Both the position numbers and the translations under genes were made by a program. The notes under the pieces were generated by a model. The model worked only from the letters and a program-made list of their open reading frames with translations, did not search any database and was not told where the DNA came from. A DNA stretch of 64,000 nt from Bacteroidetes bacterium OLB9 (GTDB taxonomy: Bacteria; Bacteroidota; Bacteroidia; Chitinophagales; Saprospiraceae): NCBI GenBank assembly GCA_001567255.1, contig LNBW01000056.1:62001-126000 (forward strand). The letters are read 5' to 3'. Position 1 is the first letter of the stretch; the number at the start of each line of letters is the position of its first letter. Shown here piece after piece: positions 56,575 through 64,000 of this stretch.

Positions 56575-58057
56575 ATGACTCAAAGGTTTGCATTTCTGAT
56601 TTTAACATTACTACTAGGCCTGCCGGTACGATCCACCGCACAGTCCAAGTTTATCATGTCAACTAGAGTAATGGATGCATACCAGGATATAACTTCCCTC
56701 AAACTCGCCATCGGACAGCTTAAACTTAATGAAGCCAAAATCAGTGAGAGCAACAATGCCATGGTATATTATATTGAAAACTATATTGATTTTTTCACAC
56801 TTTTTATACAAGAAGACTACAATTCATACAAAAAGCTATTAGCTAATCGGGATAAAAGACTTGAAAAGATAAAATTAGGAGATCCGAATTCACCGTATTA
56901 TCTATTCTGCCAGGCTGAGATTATACTACAGTGGGCTACAATCAAGCTTAAATTTGACAAAAAAATTAGTGCTGCAAGTGATGTTTACAGTGCATATAAA
57001 TTATTGGAAGAAAATAAACAACGATTCCCAAATTTTGTAGAGAATAATAAGAGCCTGAGCATCATTCATGCGCTGGCAGAAAGTGTACCTTCATGGGTGC
57101 GAAACTTAATGGGGATAAAGGGTTCTGTAGCAGTAGGTACTAGAGAAATCGAAGAATTAGTGCAATATTCAGTTAAAACGAATAGTATTTTTAAAAATGA
57201 AATCATAGCAATTTACTCATATATTTTGTTTTATTCCAACAATAGAAAAGAAGATGCTTTCAGATTGTATAATGAGTACAAGCTAGATCATAGAAAGAAT
57301 CCATTGATTGCTTTTCTTAAATCTACAATGGCCCATAATACAGGAAGAAACGACCTAGCCATCAAAATTCTAGAGGAGCGACCTAGTGGTAGTCAGTATT
57401 TACCTTTTTACTACCTTGATTTTATTTATGGTAAATACAAGTTGTATAGACTAGACCGTGATGCAAAGAGCTATCTTATTAAGTTTATTGATAACTTTAC
57501 CGGTCAGCACTATATCAAAGAAGCCTACCAAAAGCTGGCATGGTGCAACCTGATTATAGACAATGATGTCAACTCTTTCCACAAATACATGAAAAGTTGT
57601 AGTCTCTATGGTAGTAAACTGATAGATGAAGACATACAAGCGTACAATGAGGCTCGCTCTGAGCAAGTACCTGATCCTATATTGCTAAAAGCCAGAGTGC
57701 TCTTTGATGGAGGTTATTATGTCAAGGCAAAACAACTGCTAGAACAAAATACCACTAAATACGCTAACAGCATCAATGACGGCGAATTCTACTACCGAAT
57801 GGCAAGAATACTGGATGCCTTAAAGTCAAATAATGAGGCTCTGAAATTTTATGATATCACTATCAAACGAAGTGACCCTTCCAGATACTACGCTTGTAGT
57901 GCTGCTCTCAATGCTGGATTGATTTATGAACAAGCTAAAAACTATAAAAAAAGCACGAGTATATTTCAATCTATGCCTTAACTCCAATCCCGAAGGTTAT
58001 AGCTCTAGCTTGCACCAAAAAGCTAAGTCAGGCCTTGACAGAATCAAGAACAAATAA
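56575..58057 (+). CDS. TPR-type secreted protein of unknown function, frameshifted near its end
   Basis: The protein has a signal peptide and helical repeats with a TPR-like pattern (F-L-K-S-T-M-A-H-N-T-G-R; Y-Y-R-M-A-R-I-L-D-A-L-K-S-N-N-E-A-L-K-F-Y-D), 468 residues to the stop at 57981. Removing one A from the A7 run at 57946-57952 restores N-Y-K-K-A-R-V-Y-F-N-L-C-L-N and a natural C-terminus at 58057 (about 493 residues). The family is widespread as a hypothetical tetratricopeptide lipoprotein or secreted protein in Bacteroidota; the role is unknown. Confidence 0.7.
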
Positions 58058-58090
58058 ACATCAAGCATGGATCATGGCATGGCTCGATAC

Positions 58091-58125
58091 AAAAAAGCCT
58101 GCAGACATCTGAGATACCTGCAGGC
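58091..58125 (-). terminator. Rho-independent terminator of the C-terminal processing protease gene
   Basis: GCCTGCAG (58097-58104) pairs with CTGCAGGC (58118-58125). On the minus strand it is followed by T6 (plus-strand A6 at 58091-58096). It is 33 bases past the protease stop. Confidence 0.85.
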
Positions 58126-58157
58126 CACCAAATAGGATCGGTGCCTATTAACACAAA

Positions 58158-60332
58158 TTATTTCAGTATTTTGTGCTGTAAATACACAAATGACTTCTCC
58201 ATGTTAATCATATCTCGAATGATGTACATGGTCTCTTCCAGATATACATCCTTCTTAAGATCTTTAATAAATTCATCATTTTTAGCTTTCAGCGATTCAT
58301 CTTTTTCTATCTTTTGCAAATCTACCGGCAAATTATTGATTACTAGACCTTGAACGTCGTTCTTAAATAAATTTTCGTACTTTTTGTCATCCAACGCACG
58401 CTGTTCGACCATAGCTTTATAGCTATCCAGGTCTAGTGGAAATTCTGTTTTATCTTTATCCTCTTTTAGTTTGGTTGCTTTTTCTAAGATAAGTTTGAAA
58501 TCTTCACTTTGTGCTACCCTTTCCTTGCTTCTTTCTTCGATGCGTTTCTTATTTTCAAGCAAAACTACAGACTGGCTATACTTTGCAGGCTCAATTTCAG
58601 ACCATGACATAGGAAACTCATAATCTTTCTCGCCCATCTCGATAAACTGATAAATATCCGGCAGATTGATGTCAGGAGTTACTCCTTTGAGTTGGGTTGA
58701 GCCTCCATTTACCCTGTAGAACTTCTGCATTGTCACCTTAACACTACCAAATGGTTTGAAATCGTTATACCCACTGATTCTACTATCCAAGTCCCAAAAC
58801 CGCTGCACCGAACCTTTTCCAAAAGTAGTACTTCCTACGATCAATGCGCGATCATAATCCTGCATAGCTGCTGCAATAATCTCTGAAGCGGATGCACTAT
58901 ACTGATTGACCATAATCACCAAAGGACCATCATACAGTACACTATTGTCTTTGTCCTGATACAATGTAGGCTTGTCCTCACGTCCTTTGACTTGAACTAT
59001 CGGACCACTTTCAATAAAAAACCCACTCATCTCCACCACATCATAGAGTGATCCACCTGAATTGTTCCGCAAATCCAGAATGATTCCATTTACATGCTGA
59101 TCTTTCAATTTTTTAATCTCATCAGCCACGTCTGTAGCACAAGAATTTCCACCATCAGCTTCAAAAGAAGAGTAAAACTTAGGCAAATAAATATAGCCTA
59201 TATTATGAATCTTGTCCGGAATATTGATTAATACAGATTTTGCTTTACTATCATCCAACTGTACTTCATCGCGCTCAATGGAAATATCAACAATAGAATT
59301 GTCTTTCTTCTTAACCGTGAGAATAACTGTGGTACCTTTTTTACCTCTAATCAATTGAACTACATCATCGAGACGCATACCAGCAATATCTACAGGCTCT
59401 TGTCCCTTTTGAGCGACTTTCATAATTATATCGTTCTCTTCGAGTTTTTTTGTCTTCCAAGCAGGTCCACCGACTACTATACTGAATACTTTGGTATAGT
59501 CCCCTTCCAGCTGCAACCTAGCTCCGATTCCCTCTAACTTAGCACCCATATTGATGTCAAAGTTCTGCTTTTCTACTGGGCTAAAATAGTCTGTATGTGG
59601 ATCATAATAATTACAAATACTCTTCAAGTAGGCATCCAGTCTATCCTGACGTCGGAATTTTTTCATCCTATCAAAATAGTCCACGTATTTTTTTCTTGTA
59701 TCTTGTATAGCTTCCGTTTTTAACTCTTCGGCCGTTTTGATTTCTTTATTGTCTTTAATTTCTTTCTGGCTTTCCTCGCTTCTCACCCAATTGGTCATGA
59801 CATACCAGTGTACAGCTTCCTCCCACCTCTTTTTGAGTGCTGCATCATCAAGAGCATATTCAATTTTTTCAGGATCTGTTTCGTATTTCCCCTTTGCATC
59901 AAAGTCAATTTTTCCATCAATAGCTTCCAGGAAATATTTTTCAGCCTTTCTAATACCTACATCCAACAGTGGCAATGAAACATCAAAAAATTCAAAAGAA
60001 AGTGCTTTCACCTGATCATCTAATTGATACTTATATTGATTTAGAATGTCGATATCTTTCTGAGTAAAAAACCGCTTATAGCTATCCAGTTTTTCAAGGT
60101 ACGAATCAAACACCGCTTCACTCATTTGGTCATCTATCTTTTTAGGGTTGAAATGTCCATGATTAATGGCCTGTAACATTCCTTGCAAAATCAATGCCTC
60201 TTTTTCATCAGCAATAGGCTGTGGCTGAGGCTTAACAATTCCTAAAAAATACACTCCAAATAAAGCAGCTATTACCACTGAACTTCTCAATATCATTTTC
60301 TTAATTATTTTTGAATCCATTAAATTAAACAC
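58158..60332 (-). CDS. C-terminal processing peptidase (Prc/Tsp-like, S41 family)
   Basis: The 724-residue protein has an N-terminal membrane-anchor/signal segment (residues ~15-32), a helical N-domain, a PDZ domain (~250-345, G-I-G-A-R-L) and the S41 tail-specific protease domain. Catalytic residues are Ser in Q-Y-S-A-S-A-S-E and Lys in T-F-G-K-G-S-V-Q. The length and long C-terminal helical region fit Prc/Tsp. It degrades periplasmic proteins by recognising their C-termini. Confidence 0.9.
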   Translation of the reverse strand: MFNLMDSKIIKKMILRSSVVIAALFGVYFLGIVKPQPQPIADEKEALILQGMLQAINHGHFNPKKIDDQMSEAVFDSYLEKLDSYKRFFTQKDIDILNQYKYQLDDQVKALSFEFFDVSLPLLDVGIRKAEKYFLEAIDGKIDFDAKGKYETDPEKIEYALDDAALKKRWEEAVHWYVMTNWVRSEESQKEIKDNKEIKTAEELKTEAIQDTRKKYVDYFDRMKKFRRQDRLDAYLKSICNYYDPHTDYFSPVEKQNFDINMGAKLEGIGARLQLEGDYTKVFSIVVGGPAWKTKKLEENDIIMKVAQKGQEPVDIAGMRLDDVVQLIRGKKGTTVILTVKKKDNSIVDISIERDEVQLDDSKAKSVLINIPDKIHNIGYIYLPKFYSSFEADGGNSCATDVADEIKKLKDQHVNGIILDLRNNSGGSLYDVVEMSGFFIESGPIVQVKGREDKPTLYQDKDNSVLYDGPLVIMVNQYSASASEIIAAAMQDYDRALIVGSTTFGKGSVQRFWDLDSRISGYNDFKPFGSVKVTMQKFYRVNGGSTQLKGVTPDINLPDIYQFIEMGEKDYEFPMSWSEIEPAKYSQSVVLLENKKRIEERSKERVAQSEDFKLILEKATKLKEDKDKTEFPLDLDSYKAMVEQRALDDKKYENLFKNDVQGLVINNLPVDLQKIEKDESLKAKNDEFIKDLKKDVYLEETMYIIRDMINMEKSFVYLQHKILK

Positions 60333-60483
60333 CTTTTTGCACCTGGGTTCTAAATCCTAGAACATCATGAGCAATAAAAATTATTATTACAACTCAAATA
60401 TCTTCTAAAGATTTCAACTCCACTCATTTTTTAACAAAAGAATAACTTGACCGTTCATTATGGACGCAATTCTTTTATTGTAC

Positions 60484-61386
60484 TTAATCAATGACTGAAT
60501 GAACCATTTCTTCAGTCAGTACTTCGGGAAGATAGGCGCCAGCTACAGTGTCAATCACTTGAGTCATCCTGCTTTCGTTTCTGAAAATGTGCATCATATT
60601 GATACCTAACCGAGTCCTTTCTTTGTCTTCAATAAACGTTGTTACAACATAGTCACTTCCTCCCATAATTGTCGACAAAACCTGATAACTCTCTACAATC
60701 ATAGGGCTGATATCTCCGTCAGTGGTAGCATTACAATGAGCCAGAATGGTCAAATTCTCTGGTTGATGGCCATGCTTTTTCCACAATCTACGCATGGCTC
60801 TCAATTCTGCTATCTGGGCAATAAAATCATTTTTGATCTCTAATTCTAAAATAAGACCAGAATTGCATCTTGATGACCATAGATTAAACATATTAAGCCG
60901 TTCCTTAAATTTCATCTGGCTGCTCAACTTAATAGTTCCTTGACCCATCACCTCCAGATGTACAGATCTATCGGTATAGTGAGCGCATATATACTCATCT
61001 ACCTGCTCTTTAACTTTTTGAGCGTCTCCATGTACCTCTAAAAACACACTGATCATGTCGATATAGATGTCTCTCAAAAGTACCTTCAAATCCACTTCTC
61101 CATGAATTTCAAAAAGGATGGCATCCGGGCTATATTCCAAAAAGGTACGAGCTAACTCATTAGCTTCAATGGCAGATGTTACCAAAATTTTTACGCAGGA
61201 TGCCGTCTCCGCAGCATCAACTGGTGATGTACTATCCGGACGTTCCGTTACAAAAACGCTCACACTAAAATCACCTTCCACATCATACTTCAATGCTTCA
61301 GCCTGATACTTGCCTCTACTACTTTTATCAGCTGATGACATCCATTGCGCAGAGGATTGCTTTTGAAATTCATCCCAGTTTAACAT
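60484..61386 (-). CDS. Short methylmalonyl-CoA mutase-like protein (MutA/beta-subunit type)
   Basis: The 300-residue protein shows parts of the methylmalonyl-CoA mutase TIM-barrel fold: I-A-E-L-R-A-M-R-R-L-W, L-A-H-C-N-A-T-T-D and S-D-Y-V-V-T-T-F. It lacks a C-terminal B12-binding domain. It is much shorter than usual beta subunits (about 450-620 residues), so it may be a reduced, non-catalytic partner. The large catalytic subunit MutB is not in the window. Divergent from nifU. Confidence 0.65.
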   Translation of the reverse strand: MLNWDEFQKQSSAQWMSSADKSSRGKYQAEALKYDVEGDFSVSVFVTERPDSTSPVDAAETASCVKILVTSAIEANELARTFLEYSPDAILFEIHGEVDLKVLLRDIYIDMISVFLEVHGDAQKVKEQVDEYICAHYTDRSVHLEVMGQGTIKLSSQMKFKERLNMFNLWSSRCNSGLILELEIKNDFIAQIAELRAMRRLWKKHGHQPENLTILAHCNATTDGDISPMIVESYQVLSTIMGGSDYVVTTFIEDKERTRLGINMMHIFRNESRMTQVIDTVAGAYLPEVLTEEMVHSVID

Positions 61387-61459
61387 CTAAGAACGATTTA
61401 TTGGCTTGCTATAAAACACAAATTTAGATAAAAAATCAATGAAAGATAACCTTTTGACT

Positions 61460-61467
61460 TAAATTTG
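61460..61467 (+). promoter_or_regulatory. Predicted -7 promoter element for the NifU gene
   Basis: TAAATTTG matches TAnnTTTG and lies 71 bases upstream of the ATG at 61539, in the spacer divergent from the mutase-like gene. Confidence 0.45.
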
Positions 61468-61538
61468 CCGGTACTTAAAACCATATAAACCCTTTTTTGT
61501 TACTACAGCAATTAAACATAAGAACCAAAAGCACAAAA

Positions 61539-62144
61539 ATGGAAGCAGTAAAATCGCCTGTAATGCTATATACAGAGCAGACTCCAAACCCGGAATCACT
61601 CAAATTTGTTACTAATAGGATGATATACGAAGGCACTGCCGATTTTGATGATAAAGCGCTTGCTCAAGAATGGTCAGGTTTGGCAGCATCTTTGTTTGAA
61701 TTACCCTTTGTCAAAGGTGTGTATATCAGTAACAACTTTGTTACAATCACAAAGACGGTAGATACAGAATGGAGGCCCATAATGATTCAACTCAAAGAGT
61801 TTATTAAAGACTATCTTACTGCTGAAAAACCTATAATTGCAGAGGGATTTTCTGAAGCAATGGAAGCAAAGCTTGAAGAAAAGCGCAAACAGATGTATGC
61901 TAATGGCGAAGAAGAAATTGTCAAGAAAATCATAGAGTTAATTGACAATTATGTTAAGCCTGCAGTAGCTAGAGATGGTGGCAATATAGAATTCAAATCC
62001 TTCCACGATGGAGTGGTAACAGTCATTATGCAAGGATCTTGTAGTGGCTGTCCATCATCAACAGTAACATTAAAAGCTGGTATAGAAGCCATGCTCAAAA
62101 GAATGATCCCTGTGGTAACCGAAGTTGTATCTGAAGCGCAATAA
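61539..62144 (+). CDS. NifU-family iron-sulfur scaffold protein (Nfu)
   Basis: The ATG at 61539 begins the family's Nfu N-terminal domain (M-L-Y-T-E-Q-T-P-N-P-E-S-L-K-F); a TTG at 61497 would add 14 unneeded residues. The C-terminal NifU domain has G-S-C-S-G-C-P-S-S, the CxxC that binds a [4Fe-4S] cluster between two subunits. It delivers Fe-S clusters to client proteins. Two-domain Nfu of this type is common in Bacteroidota. Confidence 0.93.
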   Translation: MEAVKSPVMLYTEQTPNPESLKFVTNRMIYEGTADFDDKALAQEWSGLAASLFELPFVKGVYISNNFVTITKTVDTEWRPIMIQLKEFIKDYLTAEKPIIAEGFSEAMEAKLEEKRKQMYANGEEEIVKKIIELIDNYVKPAVARDGGNIEFKSFHDGVVTVIMQGSCSGCPSSTVTLKAGIEAMLKRMIPVVTEVVSEAQ

Positions 62145-62180
62145 GCAAATTTTATATTCTGATAATCAATTGAAATTTTT

Positions 62181-62207
62181 AAAAAGCCGGTGTTAATCTG
62201 GCTTTTT
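62181..62207 (+). terminator. Rho-independent terminator after the NifU gene
   Basis: AAAAAGCC (62181-62188) pairs with GGCTTTTT (62200-62207), and the T run continues. The stem can also work on the minus strand. Confidence 0.7.
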
Positions 62208-62228
62208 CTTTTTTAAATAAGTAGTATC

Positions 62229-63023
62229 ATGTCAAAGCAGTATCAGCAATTGCTACCAGAAGTCATTCGCATCACAAACACAGCTGCAGATTTTATTAGA
62301 GATCATCTGCACCGTGTAAAAAGTGATGATATTATCGAAAAAGGCACCAATTCACTTGTAAGTTATGTGGATCGTAAGGCAGAAGCATTATTGGTTGATG
62401 GGTTAAAAACCATATTGCCAAAGTGTGGCTTTATCACCGAAGAAGAAACCATCGAACAGCAAAAAGCAAAACTAACTTGGATCATTGATCCACTCGATGG
62501 AACTACTAATTTTCTCAATGATGTGCGATTTTTTTCGGTGAGTGTGGCGCTCTTTGACGGTCATGAGGTAGTGTTAGGGGTAGTGCAAGACGTGATGAAT
62601 GAAGAAGTTTTCTCCGCTGTAAAAGGTAAAGGTGCCCGGCTCAATGGTCAAAAAATAGAAGTCAGTAACAAGGCTTTGTTTCATGAGATCCTCGTAGGGA
62701 CAGGATTTCCGTACAAGCCAGATCGATTCAACGAAGGGCATCTACTGGCGCTTCACGATGTGCTAAAAACTACTAGAGGTATTCGCCGCATCGGCTCTGC
62801 TGCAATAGATTTGTGTTATACTGCATGTGGCAGATTCGGTGCTTTTTACGAAAATGCACTCAATTCTTTCGATATAGCAGCGGGTGCACTCATGGTTAAG
62901 GAAGCCGGAGGTGTTGTCACAGATTATCGTGGTGGTCAGAATTGGTTATTTGAAGGTGAAATCATGGCTTGTGCGCCACAATTTAAAGAAACGATGCTCG
63001 ACATTACTAACAAAATACACTAA
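62229..63023 (+). CDS. Inositol monophosphatase family protein
   Basis: The 264-residue protein has the metal-binding motifs of the family: F-I-T-E-E-E-T, W-I-I-D-P-L-D-G-T-T-N-F and the late N-S-F-D-I-A-A-G. It dephosphorylates inositol-1-phosphate or related sugar phosphates; SuhB-like roles are possible but not shown. It precedes yraN by 2 bases. Confidence 0.92.
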   Translation: MSKQYQQLLPEVIRITNTAADFIRDHLHRVKSDDIIEKGTNSLVSYVDRKAEALLVDGLKTILPKCGFITEEETIEQQKAKLTWIIDPLDGTTNFLNDVRFFSVSVALFDGHEVVLGVVQDVMNEEVFSAVKGKGARLNGQKIEVSNKALFHEILVGTGFPYKPDRFNEGHLLALHDVLKTTRGIRRIGSAAIDLCYTACGRFGAFYENALNSFDIAAGALMVKEAGGVVTDYRGGQNWLFEGEIMACAPQFKETMLDITNKIH

Positions 63024-63025
63024 TT

Positions 63026-63391
63026 ATGCATCGCCAACACTTAATCGGTAAACGTGGAGAGGATCATGCAGTCGCTTTCCTTCAAGAAGCTGGGTACGAC
63101 ATCCTGGAGCGCAACTGGAGATTTAGCAAAGCCGAAATTGATATTATCGCTAAAGATGGAGATATCCTCGTCTTTGTTGAGGTGAAGACTAAATCCTATA
63201 CTTATTTTGGAGCACCAGAAGAAAGTGTTTCTGCTCATAAAGAAGCATTGATGATAGATGCTGCCGGGCAATATATGGAAAGTATCAATCATGAATGGGA
63301 AATACGATTTGACATCATCAGTATTGTCCTCAACAAGGATGATCAATTTGAGATCACCCATTATAAAGATGCTTTCTATCCTTCCATTTAA
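63026..63391 (+). CDS. YraN family (UPF0102) nuclease-fold protein
   Basis: The 121-residue protein has the motif G-K-R-G-E-D-x-A-V-A-F-L-x-x-A-G-Y and the restriction-endonuclease-like A-E-I-D-I-I-A-K-D-G-D-I-L-V-F-V-E-V-K-T-K (Asp, Glu, Lys), as in YraN/UPF0102. The role is uncertain; a DNA-processing function is often inferred from the fold. Confidence 0.92.
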   Translation: MHRQHLIGKRGEDHAVAFLQEAGYDILERNWRFSKAEIDIIAKDGDILVFVEVKTKSYTYFGAPEESVSAHKEALMIDAAGQYMESINHEWEIRFDIISIVLNKDDQFEITHYKDAFYPSI

Positions 63392-63394
63392 GAC

Positions 63395-64000
63395 TTATTT
63401 AATGGAAATAGGAGTCATTTTAATACCTTGTTTTTGAAGCAAACGGATTACTCCTTTTTCTCCACCTAGATGGCCTGCACCTACAGCAAATAATGTAGGT
63501 TGCGCCTTAGCTCCTGCTATAATTAATGGAATCCAGCTTTCATTGCGCTTTGTGAGCAACTTTTCTTCAAAACCTTCGACATCATCACTTTCTTCAGATA
63601 TCGCATGTACCATGCCATTGATATCTTGATTAATGTACATCTTTACCATTTCATCCATCTGGCTGGAGGCATCATCATCCTTTCTGCTTTTAATGGCATC
63701 CACCAGCATTTTAGCTTGAGCTTCATAAGGTATTTCGTCAAATAGGCTGAGCTGAAATTCGATGGTTTCCAACCCACCTGTCGATTTTCCTGCACTTTCA
63801 GCCATATCCATTAATTCCATTTCGTACGATTTTACAGTGCCACTTTGTAATCCTCCAGGATCCATATCACCGGATGCAAATACGGTTAAAAACATGGGTT
63901 TCATTCGTTCCAACATCATCATTGGCAAGCCCATCTCTTGAAAAAAGTTACTAACTGTAGTGTAGTCTTCTTTAGACAACAAGTCTTTTAAAGTTTTATC
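63395..64000 (-). CDS. TraB/GumN family protein, N-terminus beyond the window
   Basis: The reading frame is open to the window edge; an internal ATG at 63982 is not necessarily the start. The visible ~200 residues include helical segments and the C-terminal G-A-G-H-L-G-G-E-K-G-V motif diagnostic of TraB/GumN (Tiki-like) proteins, a putative metalloprotease family that cleaves peptide or pheromone substrates. The N-terminal catalytic GxxH-type motif is outside the window. It is convergent with yraN. Confidence 0.85.
   Translation of the reverse strand, partial: DKTLKDLLSKEDYTTVSNFFQEMGLPMMMLERMKPMFLTVFASGDMDPGGLQSGTVKSYEMELMDMAESAGKSTGGLETIEFQLSLFDEIPYEAQAKMLVDAIKSRKDDDASSQMDEMVKMYINQDINGMVHAISEESDDVEGFEEKLLTKRNESWIPLIIAGAKAQPTLFAVGAGHLGGEKGVIRLLQKQGIKMTPISIK

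Noticed and set aside
1..64000. tRNA or rRNA genes
   Set aside because: No T-loop-like GGTTCGAATCC pattern or rRNA sequence was recognised by eye in intergenic regions; a dedicated tRNA scan was not possible here.

Overview
The window comes from a member of the Bacteroidota, most likely a Saprospiraceae- or Sphingobacteriales-like lineage. The evidence is a type IX secretion (T9SS) adhesin with a gliding-motility-type C-terminal domain beside PorP/SprF and PorE-like proteins, a MoxR-Bat operon, several TAnnTTTG-type -7 promoter elements, and a compact type II-C CRISPR-Cas9 locus. No rRNA or tRNA gene was recognised. Both edges cut a gene: an outer-membrane barrel protein on the left and a TraB/GumN-family protein on the right.

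Layout. 1-6.5 kb holds a barrel protein, then a minus-strand run of DPP-IV-like peptidase, a VanY-like M15 peptidase fused to a membrane domain, and a MATE exporter. 6.2-8.4 kb holds a DUF3820 protein and ParE. 8.5-12.6 kb holds a split M1-peptidase-like protein without a visible HExxH motif, and a 3-hydroxyacyl-CoA dehydrogenase. 12.8-19.8 kb is the moxR/DUF58/batA/batB/batC operon, interrupted by a frameshifted gene. 20.1-21.5 kb holds a frameshifted secreted protein and a VanX-like lipoprotein. 21.5-30.6 kb is a translationally coupled T9SS trio: a 2107-residue adhesin, PorP/SprF and an OmpA/PD40 protein. 31.2-38.7 kb is a metal-binding-like lipoprotein and the CRISPR locus. 38.8-48 kb holds a nucleotide pyrophosphatase-like enzyme, a lipoprotein, a WecA-like transferase, and PorE, galK and an MsbA-like exporter. 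48-51.7 kb is accC, accB, efp and fabH. 52-58 kb runs on the plus strand (thioredoxin-SPOR, panD, UPF0104-like protein, rfaE2-like, Nif3, zinc-ribbon protein, TPR protein). 58-64 kb holds a C-terminal processing protease, a short methylmalonyl-CoA-mutase-like protein, NifU, an inositol monophosphatase, YraN and TraB/GumN.

The CRISPR region is the most notable part. cas9, cas1 and cas2 lie on the minus strand. A tracrRNA gene lies divergently upstream of cas9 (38634-38704), and its 20-nt anti-repeat pairs without a bulge (19 Watson-Crick pairs plus one G-U) with a single CRISPR repeat at 31877-31922 downstream of cas2. Only one repeat copy is visible, so the array looks reduced to a solo repeat, followed by a strong terminator. 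A decayed REP-associated Y1 transposase sits between cas1 and cas9.

Four genes (near 18.1, 20.15, 54.2 and 57.95 kb) are each put out of frame by one surplus base in an A or T run. A fifth gene (9.46 kb) looks one base short. These could be sequencing errors or real mutations.
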